NCBI RefSeq assembly: GCF_041435015.1
Contig: NZ_CP107989.1
Span: forward strand, 1,302,001 to 1,366,000
Length of the DNA stretch: 64,000 nucleotides
From: Streptomyces canus
GTDB lineage: Bacteria > Actinomycetota > Actinomycetes > Streptomycetales > Streptomycetaceae
Direction of reading: 5' to 3'
A program made the position numbers and the translations under genes. Of the stretch, positions 54,042 to 61,810 are shown piece by piece (position 1 is the first letter of the stretch; each line of letters opens with the position of its first letter). Under the pieces are notes generated by a model, which was not told the origin of the DNA, made no database searches, and worked only from the letters and a program-made list of their open reading frames with translations.

Positions 54042-55862
54042 TCAGCTCAAGTGCCAGACGGCGGGGGTGCGTTGATCGGCCGGGTACTGCACGATCCGGC
54101 CGTCGTCCGTGACGGAGAGCGCCATCTGTGTGATCGCGTTGACGAGCCGGTAGCCGCCCGCCACGGGCTCCAACTCCCAGCGCTGCAAGGTGCCGGACGT
54201 GTCGCAGGGGTCCCAGGTCGCCTCGACACCGGGCTGCAGCGGCACGTTGAGCGTGAGCTTGCCGCCGCTGATCGCGAGGCAGCCGGCCGCCGACCGGAGG
54301 GTCGCGTAGCCGTCCGCCGTGCGCTGCACGGAGGCCGTGAACGACCGACCGAAGGTGTACGTGCCGTCCGCCACCGGCACCCGGGTCAGGTCCCGCCACC
54401 CCGGCGCGTGCCCCACCGCGGCACCGCGCGCCACGAACTCCGCGTAGGTGGCGTCGGGATGAGGGTCCCCCCACGTGGCCTGGGCGACATGCTGTAGCGC
54501 GGGCCAGAGCCGGACGGCGACCTCGTTCTCGGTCTCGCCGCGTCCGTTGTCCGGCCACAGGCTGATCTTCGCGCCGGTGACGCCCCGGGAGGAGGCGAGC
54601 TTCTCGCCCTCGAAGCTGCGCGGGTCCCACCTCTGGTCGTAGAGCGACTCGGTGTCGCTGTGGAAACCGCCTCGGATGAGGTAGAGCGAATAGGAGGAGT
54701 TCATCACCGAGTAGCCCTGCGCGATGAGTTGACTCGGCTTGACCGCCACGTTCAGCCAGTGCTCGACCGTGGTGTCGGCCCTGACCGGCACGGTGTTGGC
54801 TCCGGTCAGGCCGTCGTTCCAGATCCGCAGCTTCACGCCCCTGCCCGCCGCGTAGTCGTGGACGCGGTTGACGAAGTCGACGAAGGCGTCCTGCGGGGTG
54901 GCGTCCGAACCGTACTTCTGCTGGGCGTACTCGAGGATCTGCGGGTACTTCGCGAAGTCGGAGCCGAGCATGTACTCGTCGGCTCCCATGTGCCAGGACT
55001 TCGCCGTGAAGACCTGGGCGTACTCGTCCATCAGGCTCGTGTAGTAGTCGAAGGCCGCCTGCTGGGTGATGTCGAGCCGGGAGGGCTGCTTGTTGCCGTC
55101 GGAGTCGGTGAGCTGGAGGTCCGGGCGGTTCTCGATCCACGGGTCGATGTGCCCCGGGGAGTTGATCTCGGGGATGATCTCGACGTGGTACTTGTCGCCG
55201 AGCGCGACGAGCTGTCGTATCTCGTCCTTGGTGTAGTAGCCCCAGGTGTTGGCCTCCGGGTGGGCGTCGCTCTTGACCTTCAGCTCCACGAGCAGCTGGT
55301 TGAGCTTGTTGTAGGCCATCTCGCGGACGAGGTTCTCCAGCCAGGGCAGCGAGACGTGGATGTAGCAGGCGCACACGCCGACACCCCGCTCCTTGTAGCG
55401 CGGCACGTCGACCGTGCGCCCGGCGGGGATCCGGTCGCCCTGAGCGAGGAGCTGGAGGAGGGTCCGGGTGCCGTAGAAGGCGCCGGTCTCGGTCGCCCCG
55501 GTGATCGACAGGCTTGTGCCGGCGTGGAGTTCGTAACCCTCGGCGCCGAGGGAGCTTCGGGACGGCGTGACGTCGACAACGATGTCACCGGTCCGGGCTC
55601 CGCCGTGTACGACGGGGAGCGAGCCGTGGCCCGCCGCTCGCAGATCAGCGGCGAGCGTGTCGGCCACCCGGCGTTCGGCCGGGTCGTCGGCGACGAGCCG
55701 GGCCCCGGGCCGGTAGAGGTAGGCGCCCGACTCCGGAGTCCACCGGGTCAGGGCAGGCACCGTGGCCGGCGGGCCCTGGTCCGAGCGCGCGAGCGCCGGG
55801 GCGGGTGCCAGGAGCAGCGTCAGCAGCGCCACGACGGCGGCGAATCTCAGCCGTTTCCTCAT
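54042..55862 (-). CDS. GH20 beta-N-acetylhexosaminidase or lacto-N-biosidase-like enzyme with ricin-type tail
   Basis: 606 aa from the ATG at 55862 with GGGAG 6 nt upstream; ATGs at 55880 and 56009 lack one. A Sec signal peptide ends near APALARS. A GH20b domain (about 50-165) precedes the GH20 barrel, with IPEINSPGHIDPW and the catalytic Asp-Glu pair in WHMGADEYML. The C terminus (about 480-606) resembles a ricin-type beta-trefoil: YRLVNAITQMALSVTDDG. Terminal GlcNAc removal is the default reading; the HxGADEY form also occurs in lacto-N-biosidases, so disaccharide release is possible. Confidence 0.88.
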   Translation of the reverse strand: MRKRLRFAAVVALLTLLLAPAPALARSDQGPPATVPALTRWTPESGAYLYRPGARLVADDPAERRVADTLAADLRAAGHGSLPVVHGGARTGDIVVDVTPSRSSLGAEGYELHAGTSLSITGATETGAFYGTRTLLQLLAQGDRIPAGRTVDVPRYKERGVGVCACYIHVSLPWLENLVREMAYNKLNQLLVELKVKSDAHPEANTWGYYTKDEIRQLVALGDKYHVEIIPEINSPGHIDPWIENRPDLQLTDSDGNKQPSRLDITQQAAFDYYTSLMDEYAQVFTAKSWHMGADEYMLGSDFAKYPQILEYAQQKYGSDATPQDAFVDFVNRVHDYAAGRGVKLRIWNDGLTGANTVPVRADTTVEHWLNVAVKPSQLIAQGYSVMNSSYSLYLIRGGFHSDTESLYDQRWDPRSFEGEKLASSRGVTGAKISLWPDNGRGETENEVAVRLWPALQHVAQATWGDPHPDATYAEFVARGAAVGHAPGWRDLTRVPVADGTYTFGRSFTASVQRTADGYATLRSAAGCLAISGGKLTLNVPLQPGVEATWDPCDTSGTLQRWELEPVAGGYRLVNAITQMALSVTDDGRIVQYPADQRTPAVWHLS

Positions 55863-56110
55863 GAGCGACTCCCTATTCATCGGATGGCTGATAATTGAGG
55901 TCCATAGAAGGGCTGTCAACGGGGCCGAATCGGCCGAGAGTTGATTCAGAGATCGGATGACCTGCTGGTCGGCGCCTCTGTCCGGCGTCCTCCGTTGCGA
56001 AAAGTCCAAGAAGACCGGTCCGAATGTCCAAGCGCGAGCGCTCTCGACGCGACGTCCGCCGCCGGGCAGAGTTCTCTCTACGTACTCGCGAGTAGCCCCG
56101 AGGAGCGCAC

Positions 56111-57454
56111 GTGACCAGCTGGGTCGGCCGTACCGCCGCCGAGATCGCCGCCGCCGTCCGCGAGAAGCGGGCCACGCCCCGGGAGGTGGTGGCCGAGCAC
56201 CTCGCCCGGATCGAGAAGCTCGACGAGCGGATCGGGGCCTTCCGGGTGGTGCGCGCCGAAGCCGCGCTGGCGGAGGCCGACGAGGTGGGCGCCCGGGGCG
56301 ACCTCGGCGAACTGCCGCTGGCCGGGGTGCCCGTGGCCGTCAAGGACAACCTCTCCGTGCGCGGCGAGACCAACCGCGTCGGCTCCGCCGCGACCCCCGA
56401 CACCCCCGCCGAGGCCGACCATGAAGTCGTGGCCCGGCTGCGGGCCGCGGGCGCGGTGGTCGTGGGGCTGACGAACGTGCCGGAGCTGTGCGTCTTCGGT
56501 ACCACGGAGGGCGTCCACGGCATCTCCCGCAACCCCTGGGACACCTCGCGTACGGCAGGCGGCTCGTCCGGCGGCAGCGCGGCCGCGGTCGCCGCGGGTC
56601 TGGTCCCGATCGCCCTCGGCAACGACGGCATGGGCTCCCTGCGCATCCCGGCGGCCAACTGCGGGCTGGTCACACTGAAGCCGGGGTCGGGGGTGGTCCC
56701 GGCCGGCATCAGCGACGGCGACTGGTTCGGCATGTCCGAAAACGGTCCGCTGGCGACCACGGTCGAGGACGCCCGCCTGCTGCTTTCGGTCATCGCCGGC
56801 AGCGAGTTCGTACGACGGGACACGCCCGCCGCGCTCGACGTCGCCGTTTCCCTGCGCAGCCCGCTCGCAGGGGTCACGGTCAGCTCGCCGTATACGAAGG
56901 CGGTCCGGGAGGCGGCCGGGCTGCTGATCAAGGCGGGGCATCAGGTGCGGCGCGCCGACCCGCCGTACCCGCTCTCGCTGAGTGTCACCTCGCTCGCCAC
57001 CTGGACGGCGGGCACCTCGGTGGACGCGGCGGGGCTGGATCCGCGGCTGCTGGCCCGGCGCACCCGGGTGCACGCGGCGATCGGCCGGCGCTTCGTCAAG
57101 GCCGTACGGAAGGGCACGGCCCGGCAGGAACTGCGCGAGCGCCTGGAGCCGTTCTTCGCCGAGCACGATGTCCTGCTGCTTCCGGCGCTGGCCCGCCGCT
57201 CCCCCAAGGCCGAGGCCTGGCACGAGCGGGGCTGGCTGCGCAACGTGCTCGTCAACACCAACTACTCGCCGCTCACTCCGCCGTGGAACCTCACCGGTTG
57301 GCCGGCGATGTCGGTCCCGCTCGGCACTCTGCCCTCGGGCGCCCCGACCGCCGTACAACTGGTGGCACGGCCCGGGTCGGAGTCGGTACTGCTGGAGGTC
57401 GCGGAGGAGCTGGAGCGGCGGCAGCCGTGGCGGCGGACGGCGCCGCTCGACTGA
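56111..57454 (+). CDS. Amidase signature-family hydrolase
   Basis: 447 aa from a GTG at 56111, with AGGAG at 56101-56105. The Ser-cisSer-Lys triad appears as Lys in VAVKDNLSV, a Ser-rich TAGGSSGGSAAAVAAG, and a Ser in GNDGMGSLRIPAANCG, where most relatives read GTDTGGSIR. It hydrolyses amide bonds; the natural substrate is unknown. It lacks any GatB or GatC partner here, so it is not a tRNA amidotransferase subunit. It is divergent from GH20 across 248 bp. GAGCGCTC at 56036-56043 lies in that gap. Confidence 0.87.
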   Translation: MTSWVGRTAAEIAAAVREKRATPREVVAEHLARIEKLDERIGAFRVVRAEAALAEADEVGARGDLGELPLAGVPVAVKDNLSVRGETNRVGSAATPDTPAEADHEVVARLRAAGAVVVGLTNVPELCVFGTTEGVHGISRNPWDTSRTAGGSSGGSAAAVAAGLVPIALGNDGMGSLRIPAANCGLVTLKPGSGVVPAGISDGDWFGMSENGPLATTVEDARLLLSVIAGSEFVRRDTPAALDVAVSLRSPLAGVTVSSPYTKAVREAAGLLIKAGHQVRRADPPYPLSLSVTSLATWTAGTSVDAAGLDPRLLARRTRVHAAIGRRFVKAVRKGTARQELRERLEPFFAEHDVLLLPALARRSPKAEAWHERGWLRNVLVNTNYSPLTPPWNLTGWPAMSVPLGTLPSGAPTAVQLVARPGSESVLLEVAEELERRQPWRRTAPLD

Positions 57455-57463
57455 ACACCGGTC

Positions 57464-57946
57464 CTAGAGGGCCTTGTACATGATGTGCAGTCCGACCCGT
57501 CCGTGCCGGGGGTGTTCGAAGGCGTCCGGCACGGTGCCGAGGATCGTGAAGCCGAGCGAGGTCCACAGCCGCACGGCCGGGTTGGTCTCGACGACGGCGT
57601 TGAAGACCATCCCTCGGTAGCCGTCGGCCGCTGCGGCGGCCAGGACGTGCTCGGCGAGGGTGCGGCCGATGCCGCGGCCGCCCTGGTCGGGGTCGACCAT
57701 GAAGCCCGCGTTGGCGATGCGGGCGGCGGGACCGCCGTAGTTGGGGGTGACGTAGGCCGAGGCGACGACGGCGCCGCTCACGTCCTCGACTACGTAGACG
57801 CGCTTGGCCGGGTGCATCCACAGGGCGCGCGCTGCTTCTTCGGGAGTGGCGGGGTCCCAGGCGTAGGTCTCGCCCGCGGCCACGATCCGGTGCCAGAAAG
57901 GCCAGATCCGCGGCCAGTCGTCGGCCGCGGCTTCTCTGATCAGCAT
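57464..57946 (-). CDS. GNAT-family N-acetyltransferase
   Basis: 160 aa covering a complete GNAT fold, with the acetyl-CoA binding V-x-x-x-x-QGxG form in FMVDPDQGGRGIGRTLAEHV and the NAVVETNPAVRLWTSLGF segment after it. The general group resembles phosphinothricin- and amino-acid-type acetyltransferases. Substrate unknown. It meets the amidase gene tail-to-tail with a 9-bp gap. Confidence 0.88.
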   Translation of the reverse strand: MLIREAAADDWPRIWPFWHRIVAAGETYAWDPATPEEAARALWMHPAKRVYVVEDVSGAVVASAYVTPNYGGPAARIANAGFMVDPDQGGRGIGRTLAEHVLAAAAADGYRGMVFNAVVETNPAVRLWTSLGFTILGTVPDAFEHPRHGRVGLHIMYKAL

Positions 57947-57997
57947 GGGCGTGAGTCTCGCACGCCCATGCCGTCGGCGATCGCGAAGGTCCTGCGG

Positions 57998-58171
57998 TCA
58001 GTCCACGCTGGGCAGGATGTGGGGCTCGGCGAGGTCGTCCTCGTAGCCCGCGAGACGGATGGGGGCGGAGCGCGCCCACACGTCGAGACTGCCGATGTCT
58101 GCGGGCCGTCGGCCCGCGCGCTCCGGGCGTTCCTTGGGGCGCTGTTCGCGATCTGTCTTCTCCGGTGTCAC
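57998..58171 (-). CDS. Small conserved-looking protein of unknown function
   Basis: 57 aa from a GTG at 58171, supported by AAGGAG 7-9 nt upstream. The first half is very polar and charged (EKTDREQRPKERPERAG). The second half is SLDVWARSAPIRLAGY followed by an acidic EDDLAEPHILPSVD. I believe I have seen similar small proteins in Streptomyces, but I cannot name a family. The leader-plus-distinct-tail layout recalls some peptide precursors, yet no modifying enzyme lies adjacent. Confidence 0.55.
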   Translation of the reverse strand: MTPEKTDREQRPKERPERAGRRPADIGSLDVWARSAPIRLAGYEDDLAEPHILPSVD

Positions 58172-58650
58172 CGCGCACTCCTTATGTGTCGGGCTCACCC
58201 TCGGGACGTACCTGCGCAACCTACGGTCGGTGCCTGGACGTCCGCTCGGGTCTGGGTCGAGATCGGGTTCGGACGCGGTGGCGCCGGTAACTCAGGTGAG
58301 AGCAGGCCGTGGTGACCGGCTTGTCCCGGGACGGACTGTGGGTGTGGGTGGGACCCCGTACTGCCGTCCGTCGGCTACAGATTAACCAGATGAGCGGTGG
58401 TCCGCTCGATAGGGGCTGAAAACAAGGCGTAACCATTACGAGTCGTCTAAAGTCTTTCAGCCATATTCTGCGCAGGTTTGTCACCCCATGCGTGATGCCG
58501 GAGTCACCCGACCGGCCTACACGACCGGGCACGCCTTCGACGGTCCGGAGCCACGCAGTTCAGGTCCCGTTGGCCGAATCGCAAACCACCCATGATCTGC
58601 TGACGTGCGGCAACGGCTTGTCCCGCGGGTGGACTCGGGAGGACTGACGC
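58172..58650. other. Long intergenic region, no gene
   Basis: This 479-bp gap contains no credible coding frame. A less G+C-rich patch at about 58375-58480, with TAAAGT and TATTCT, may be a promoter region for the gene at 58651. I checked it for a tRNA-like cloverleaf and saw none. Confidence 0.4.
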
Positions 58651-59046
58651 ATGGAGCTGCGCAGTGTCGAGGAGCTGATGGACCTGCTGTACGCCTGTCG
58701 GCACCAGCAGGCGTTGCGGACCGCCGCGCTGCTGCGCCGCAGCCGCCCCGCAGACAAGGAACTCCAGGTGGCGGGGCTGGTCCGGGACATCGGGCAGCTG
58801 CTCTCCCCCGCCGATGGCAGCGTCCGGGCCGAACGCGCGGCGGCGGCGGTACGCCCCCTGCTCGGCGAGCGCGTCGCCCACCTGGTCCGCCACCGTGGCC
58901 CGACCTCCGACGACGACCTGCTGCGCCTGCGTGAGGCGGACGAGGAGAGCCGGGCCGTCGTCTTCGACGCCGGCGTCCTGGAGGACTGGCGCACCCTGCT
59001 GGAGCTGGTCGCCGCACGCAACTCCCGTCTAGGGGCTGTTGACTGA
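58651..59046 (+). CDS. Degenerate HD-domain (PhnZ-like) protein
   Basis: 131 aa; GGAGG precedes the ATG by 9 nt. The helical pattern (LYACRHQQALRTAALL, then VAGLVRDIGQLL) matches the short HD proteins related to PhnZ and myo-inositol oxygenase, in which one expects LLHDIGHLL. Here the HD is Arg45-Asp46 and the later His is Gln49, so the metal centre is probably incomplete. A later HLVRHRG may be the remaining His ligand. It is likely non-catalytic or altered. It precedes the SDR gene by 25 bp and may be co-expressed. Confidence 0.55.
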   Translation: MELRSVEELMDLLYACRHQQALRTAALLRRSRPADKELQVAGLVRDIGQLLSPADGSVRAERAAAAVRPLLGERVAHLVRHRGPTSDDDLLRLREADEESRAVVFDAGVLEDWRTLLELVAARNSRLGAVD

Positions 59047-59071
59047 CGGTCCGTCATGAGACGGTACGGCG

Positions 59072-59857
59072 ATGATGCCTGGACTGCACGGCAGGGCCGC
59101 CCTGGTCACCGGGGCCACGCGCGGCATCGGACGGGCCGTCGCCCGACAGCTGGCCGAGGCCGGGGCGCGGGTGTGTGTGACGGCCAGGGACGCGGAAGAG
59201 GTCCGGCGGACCGCCGAGCAGCTCGGCGGTATCGGACTGGCGGGGAGCGTAGCGGACCCGGAGCACGCACGGGCGGCCGTGGATCTCGCTCTCGGCGAGT
59301 TCGGCCGGATCGACATCCTCGTCAACAACGCGGCGACGAATCAGCCGTACGGCCCCCTCATGGAAGTGGATCCCCAGGCGTGGCGCGAGGCCTTCACCGT
59401 CAATGTCGAGGCACCGCTGCGGCTGGTGCAGGCGGCGTGGCGGGGGTGGATGCGGGAGCACGGCGGGTCGGTGGTCAACGTCTGCACGGAGGGCGCCGGA
59501 CACGTGGGGCCGAACGTCGGCGCGTACGGCACCAGCAAGGCGTCGCTGCTCCATCTCACCCGGCAGCTGGCGGGCGAGCTGGCTCCCCGGGTGCGGGTCA
59601 ACTCCGTCTCTCCCGGTCTCGTACGGACGGAGATGGCGCGGTTCGTGTGGGAGAAGGGCCCCGTCGACCTGCCGTTGGGGCGGATCGGTGAGCCCGAGGA
59701 CATCGCGCGGGCCGTGGTGTGGCTGGCGTCCGACGCGGCCGAGTGGATCACCGGGGCGGACCTGCTGGTGGACGGGGGCACACGGGTGCGGGCGGCGCAC
59801 CCGGGCGGGTACGCCGTCCATGACCGGCTGCGGTCGTATGCCCCGCCGCCCTCATGA
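59072..59857 (+). CDS. Short-chain dehydrogenase/reductase
   Basis: 261 aa classical SDR: cofactor motif TGATRGIG, NNAATNQPYG, catalytic Tyr and Lys in YGTSKAS, and NSVSPGLVRTEMARF; C-terminal GADLLVDGGTRVRAA. An Arg after the second strand (VTARDAEE) favours NADP. The substrate is unknown. It resembles the 3-oxoacyl-ACP reductase group, but no fatty-acid genes are adjacent. Confidence 0.87.
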   Translation: MMPGLHGRAALVTGATRGIGRAVARQLAEAGARVCVTARDAEEVRRTAEQLGGIGLAGSVADPEHARAAVDLALGEFGRIDILVNNAATNQPYGPLMEVDPQAWREAFTVNVEAPLRLVQAAWRGWMREHGGSVVNVCTEGAGHVGPNVGAYGTSKASLLHLTRQLAGELAPRVRVNSVSPGLVRTEMARFVWEKGPVDLPLGRIGEPEDIARAVVWLASDAAEWITGADLLVDGGTRVRAAHPGGYAVHDRLRSYAPPPS

Positions 59858-59862
59858 CGGCG

Positions 59863-60093
59863 TCACGGGAACAGGGCGATGCCCATGACGACGATCAGGC
59901 AGACGAAGACGACGAACGCGATCATGCCCCAGCTCCAGGGATGCTTGATCGGGTCGGCGGCACCACCGCGGGGCCGGTCCTCCGGGAGCTCGTGCTGGAC
60001 CGGACGGTCGCTCGCGTAGAACTCCTCGTCGGTCGGGTAGTGGTTGCGCGGATCGTTGAAGGCGCGCGGATCGATGCTGTGTGGACGTGCCAT
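59863..60093 (-). CDS. Small single-pass membrane protein
   Basis: 76 aa from the ATG at 60093 with AGGAG upstream. The soluble N terminus is polar (DPRNHYPTDEEFYASDRPVQ) and one C-terminal membrane segment follows (WGMIAFVVFVCLIVVMGIA). I do not recognise a family. Its stop is 5 bp from the SDR stop on the other strand. Confidence 0.6.
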   Translation of the reverse strand: MARPHSIDPRAFNDPRNHYPTDEEFYASDRPVQHELPEDRPRGGAADPIKHPWSWGMIAFVVFVCLIVVMGIALFP

Positions 60094-60188
60094 GACAACT
60101 CCTCGCAGGAAACCTTCCGGGTTCCCGGGTTCCCCGTCGGCGACGGCCCACACGTCAGGGCCGCCGGCCGACCGTCACGGCCGCGGGC

Positions 60189-61706
60189 TCACCACTTGCC
60201 GGGCGCGTAGTCCTTCAGGAAGACCCCGTACACGTCCTCGCCGTCCTCGCCGCGCACGATCGGGTCGTAGACGCGGGCCGCTCCGTCGACCAGGTCGAGG
60301 GGGGCGTGGAAGCCCTCCTCGGCGAGGCGGAGCTTGTCGTAGTGGGGGCGCTCATCGGTGATCCAGCCGGTGTCGACCGAGGTCATGAGGATGCCGTCGG
60401 TCTGGAACATCTCCTGGGCGCTGGTCCGCGTGACCATGTTCATCGCGGCCTTGGCGGCGTTGGTGTTGGGGTGGCCCGCGCCCTTGTAACCACGGCCGAA
60501 GACGCCCTCCATCGCCGAGACGTTCACGACGTAGGCGCGTCCGCTGCCGGCCTTCTTCGCGGCGTCGGCCATGGCCGGGCGCAGCGCGCTGATCAGGATG
60601 AACGGTGCCGTGTAGTTGCACAGCTGGGTCTCGAGCAGCTCCACCGGGGAGATCTGCTCGATCGTCTGGACCCAGGTGTTGCTGTCGACGACGTCGGGGA
60701 CGAGGCCACCCGCGTCGATGGCGGTCCCGTCCAGGTGCCGGGCCACGCTGGCGTTGCCCGCGACGAGGGCGAGGTCGGCGATCTGCTGCGCGTCGAGGCC
60801 GGAGATCCCGGCGGGCAGGGAGGCGAGTCCGTCGACCGCGCCGGAGCCGAAGGCACCGATGACGTGGTGGGCGGGGAGCTCACCGGCGGGCAGCGGGGCG
60901 CTCTCGCCGTCGACCAGGGCGGCGTAGGCGGAGGGCAGCCGTCGTACGGTCTGCGTCGCGTTGTTGACGAGGATGTCGAGCGGCCCCGCCTCGGAGACCT
61001 GCTCGGCGAGGGCCACGGCCTGCGCCGGGTCCCGCAGGTCGATGCCGACGACCTCCAGGCGGTGGATCCAGTCCGCCGAGTCGTCCATGGCCTTGAAACG
61101 GCGGATGGCGTCCTTCGGAAAGCGTGTGGTGATCGTGGTGTGCGCGCCGTCGCGCAGCAGCCGCAGGGCGATGTACATGCCGATCTTGGCGCGGCCGCCG
61201 GTGAGCAGGGCGCGCTTGCCGGTGAGGTCGGCGCGGACGTCGCGCTTGGCGCGGTTCAGGGCGGCGCAGTCCGGACAGAGCTGGTGGTAGAAGTAGTCGA
61301 CCTCGACGTACCGGCTCTTGCAGGTGTAGCAGGAGCGCGGGCGCTGGAGTATCCCCGCGATCCGGCCCTCCTCGGTGACCGACGACGGCAGGATGCCCTC
61401 GGTCTCGTCGTCGATGCGCTGGGCGGAGCCGGTCGCCGTGGCCTCCGTGACCGCCTTGTCGTGGGCGGTCTTGGCGGCCCGGCGCTCCTGCCGGCGGCGC
61501 TGCTTCACGGTGCGGTAGACCCCGGCGGTGGCCCGGCGCACGGCGATCGCGTCGGGGTGGTCGACCTCCAGCTTGTCGAGCTCGTCGAGCACGCTGAGGC
61601 AGACGGCCAGCCGCTCCGGGTCGATGCCGGGGCCGTGCACGACCTCGTCACCGGGCTCGCGCACGACCTCGTCCATGGTCGCCGAGCCGTCCTCTGTCAC
61701 CGTCAT
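60189..61706 (-). CDS. Zinc-ribbon/SDR fusion oxidoreductase
   Basis: 505 aa, about twice the usual SDR size. The N-terminal ~120 residues are helical and charged. A zinc ribbon follows (Cys126, Cys129, Cys144, Cys147 in SCYTC and LCPDC), then an SDR domain with TGGRAKIG at 169-176 and NNATQTVRRLPSAY. The catalytic area reads NVSAMEGVFGRGY and then PNTNAAKAAMN, where the position four before the Lys is Thr instead of Tyr. A similar fused protein occurs in actinobacteria and some eukaryotes, as far as I recall. Function unknown. Confidence 0.75.
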   Translation of the reverse strand: MTVTEDGSATMDEVVREPGDEVVHGPGIDPERLAVCLSVLDELDKLEVDHPDAIAVRRATAGVYRTVKQRRRQERRAAKTAHDKAVTEATATGSAQRIDDETEGILPSSVTEEGRIAGILQRPRSCYTCKSRYVEVDYFYHQLCPDCAALNRAKRDVRADLTGKRALLTGGRAKIGMYIALRLLRDGAHTTITTRFPKDAIRRFKAMDDSADWIHRLEVVGIDLRDPAQAVALAEQVSEAGPLDILVNNATQTVRRLPSAYAALVDGESAPLPAGELPAHHVIGAFGSGAVDGLASLPAGISGLDAQQIADLALVAGNASVARHLDGTAIDAGGLVPDVVDSNTWVQTIEQISPVELLETQLCNYTAPFILISALRPAMADAAKKAGSGRAYVVNVSAMEGVFGRGYKGAGHPNTNAAKAAMNMVTRTSAQEMFQTDGILMTSVDTGWITDERPHYDKLRLAEEGFHAPLDLVDGAARVYDPIVRGEDGEDVYGVFLKDYAPGKW

Positions 61707-61810
61707 CGCGCTGCCGTTTCCCTGGTCACCCGAGCGGCGCGTCGGCCGCGTCCGCTTGTCGAACGCGGAATTTTACTTCAGCGCCGGGCCTGACCCGCAA
61801 TCCGGAACGA

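Noticed and set aside
56036..56043. GAGCGCTC, the core of a CebR-like operator, upstream of the amidase
   Set aside because: Only the 8-bp core matches; the flanks do not continue the TGGGAGCGCTCCCA palindrome, and no cellulose-related gene is present.
58172..58650. A tRNA or small RNA gene in the long gap
   Set aside because: No cloverleaf-like set of stems or terminator-flanked transcript could be made out by eye.
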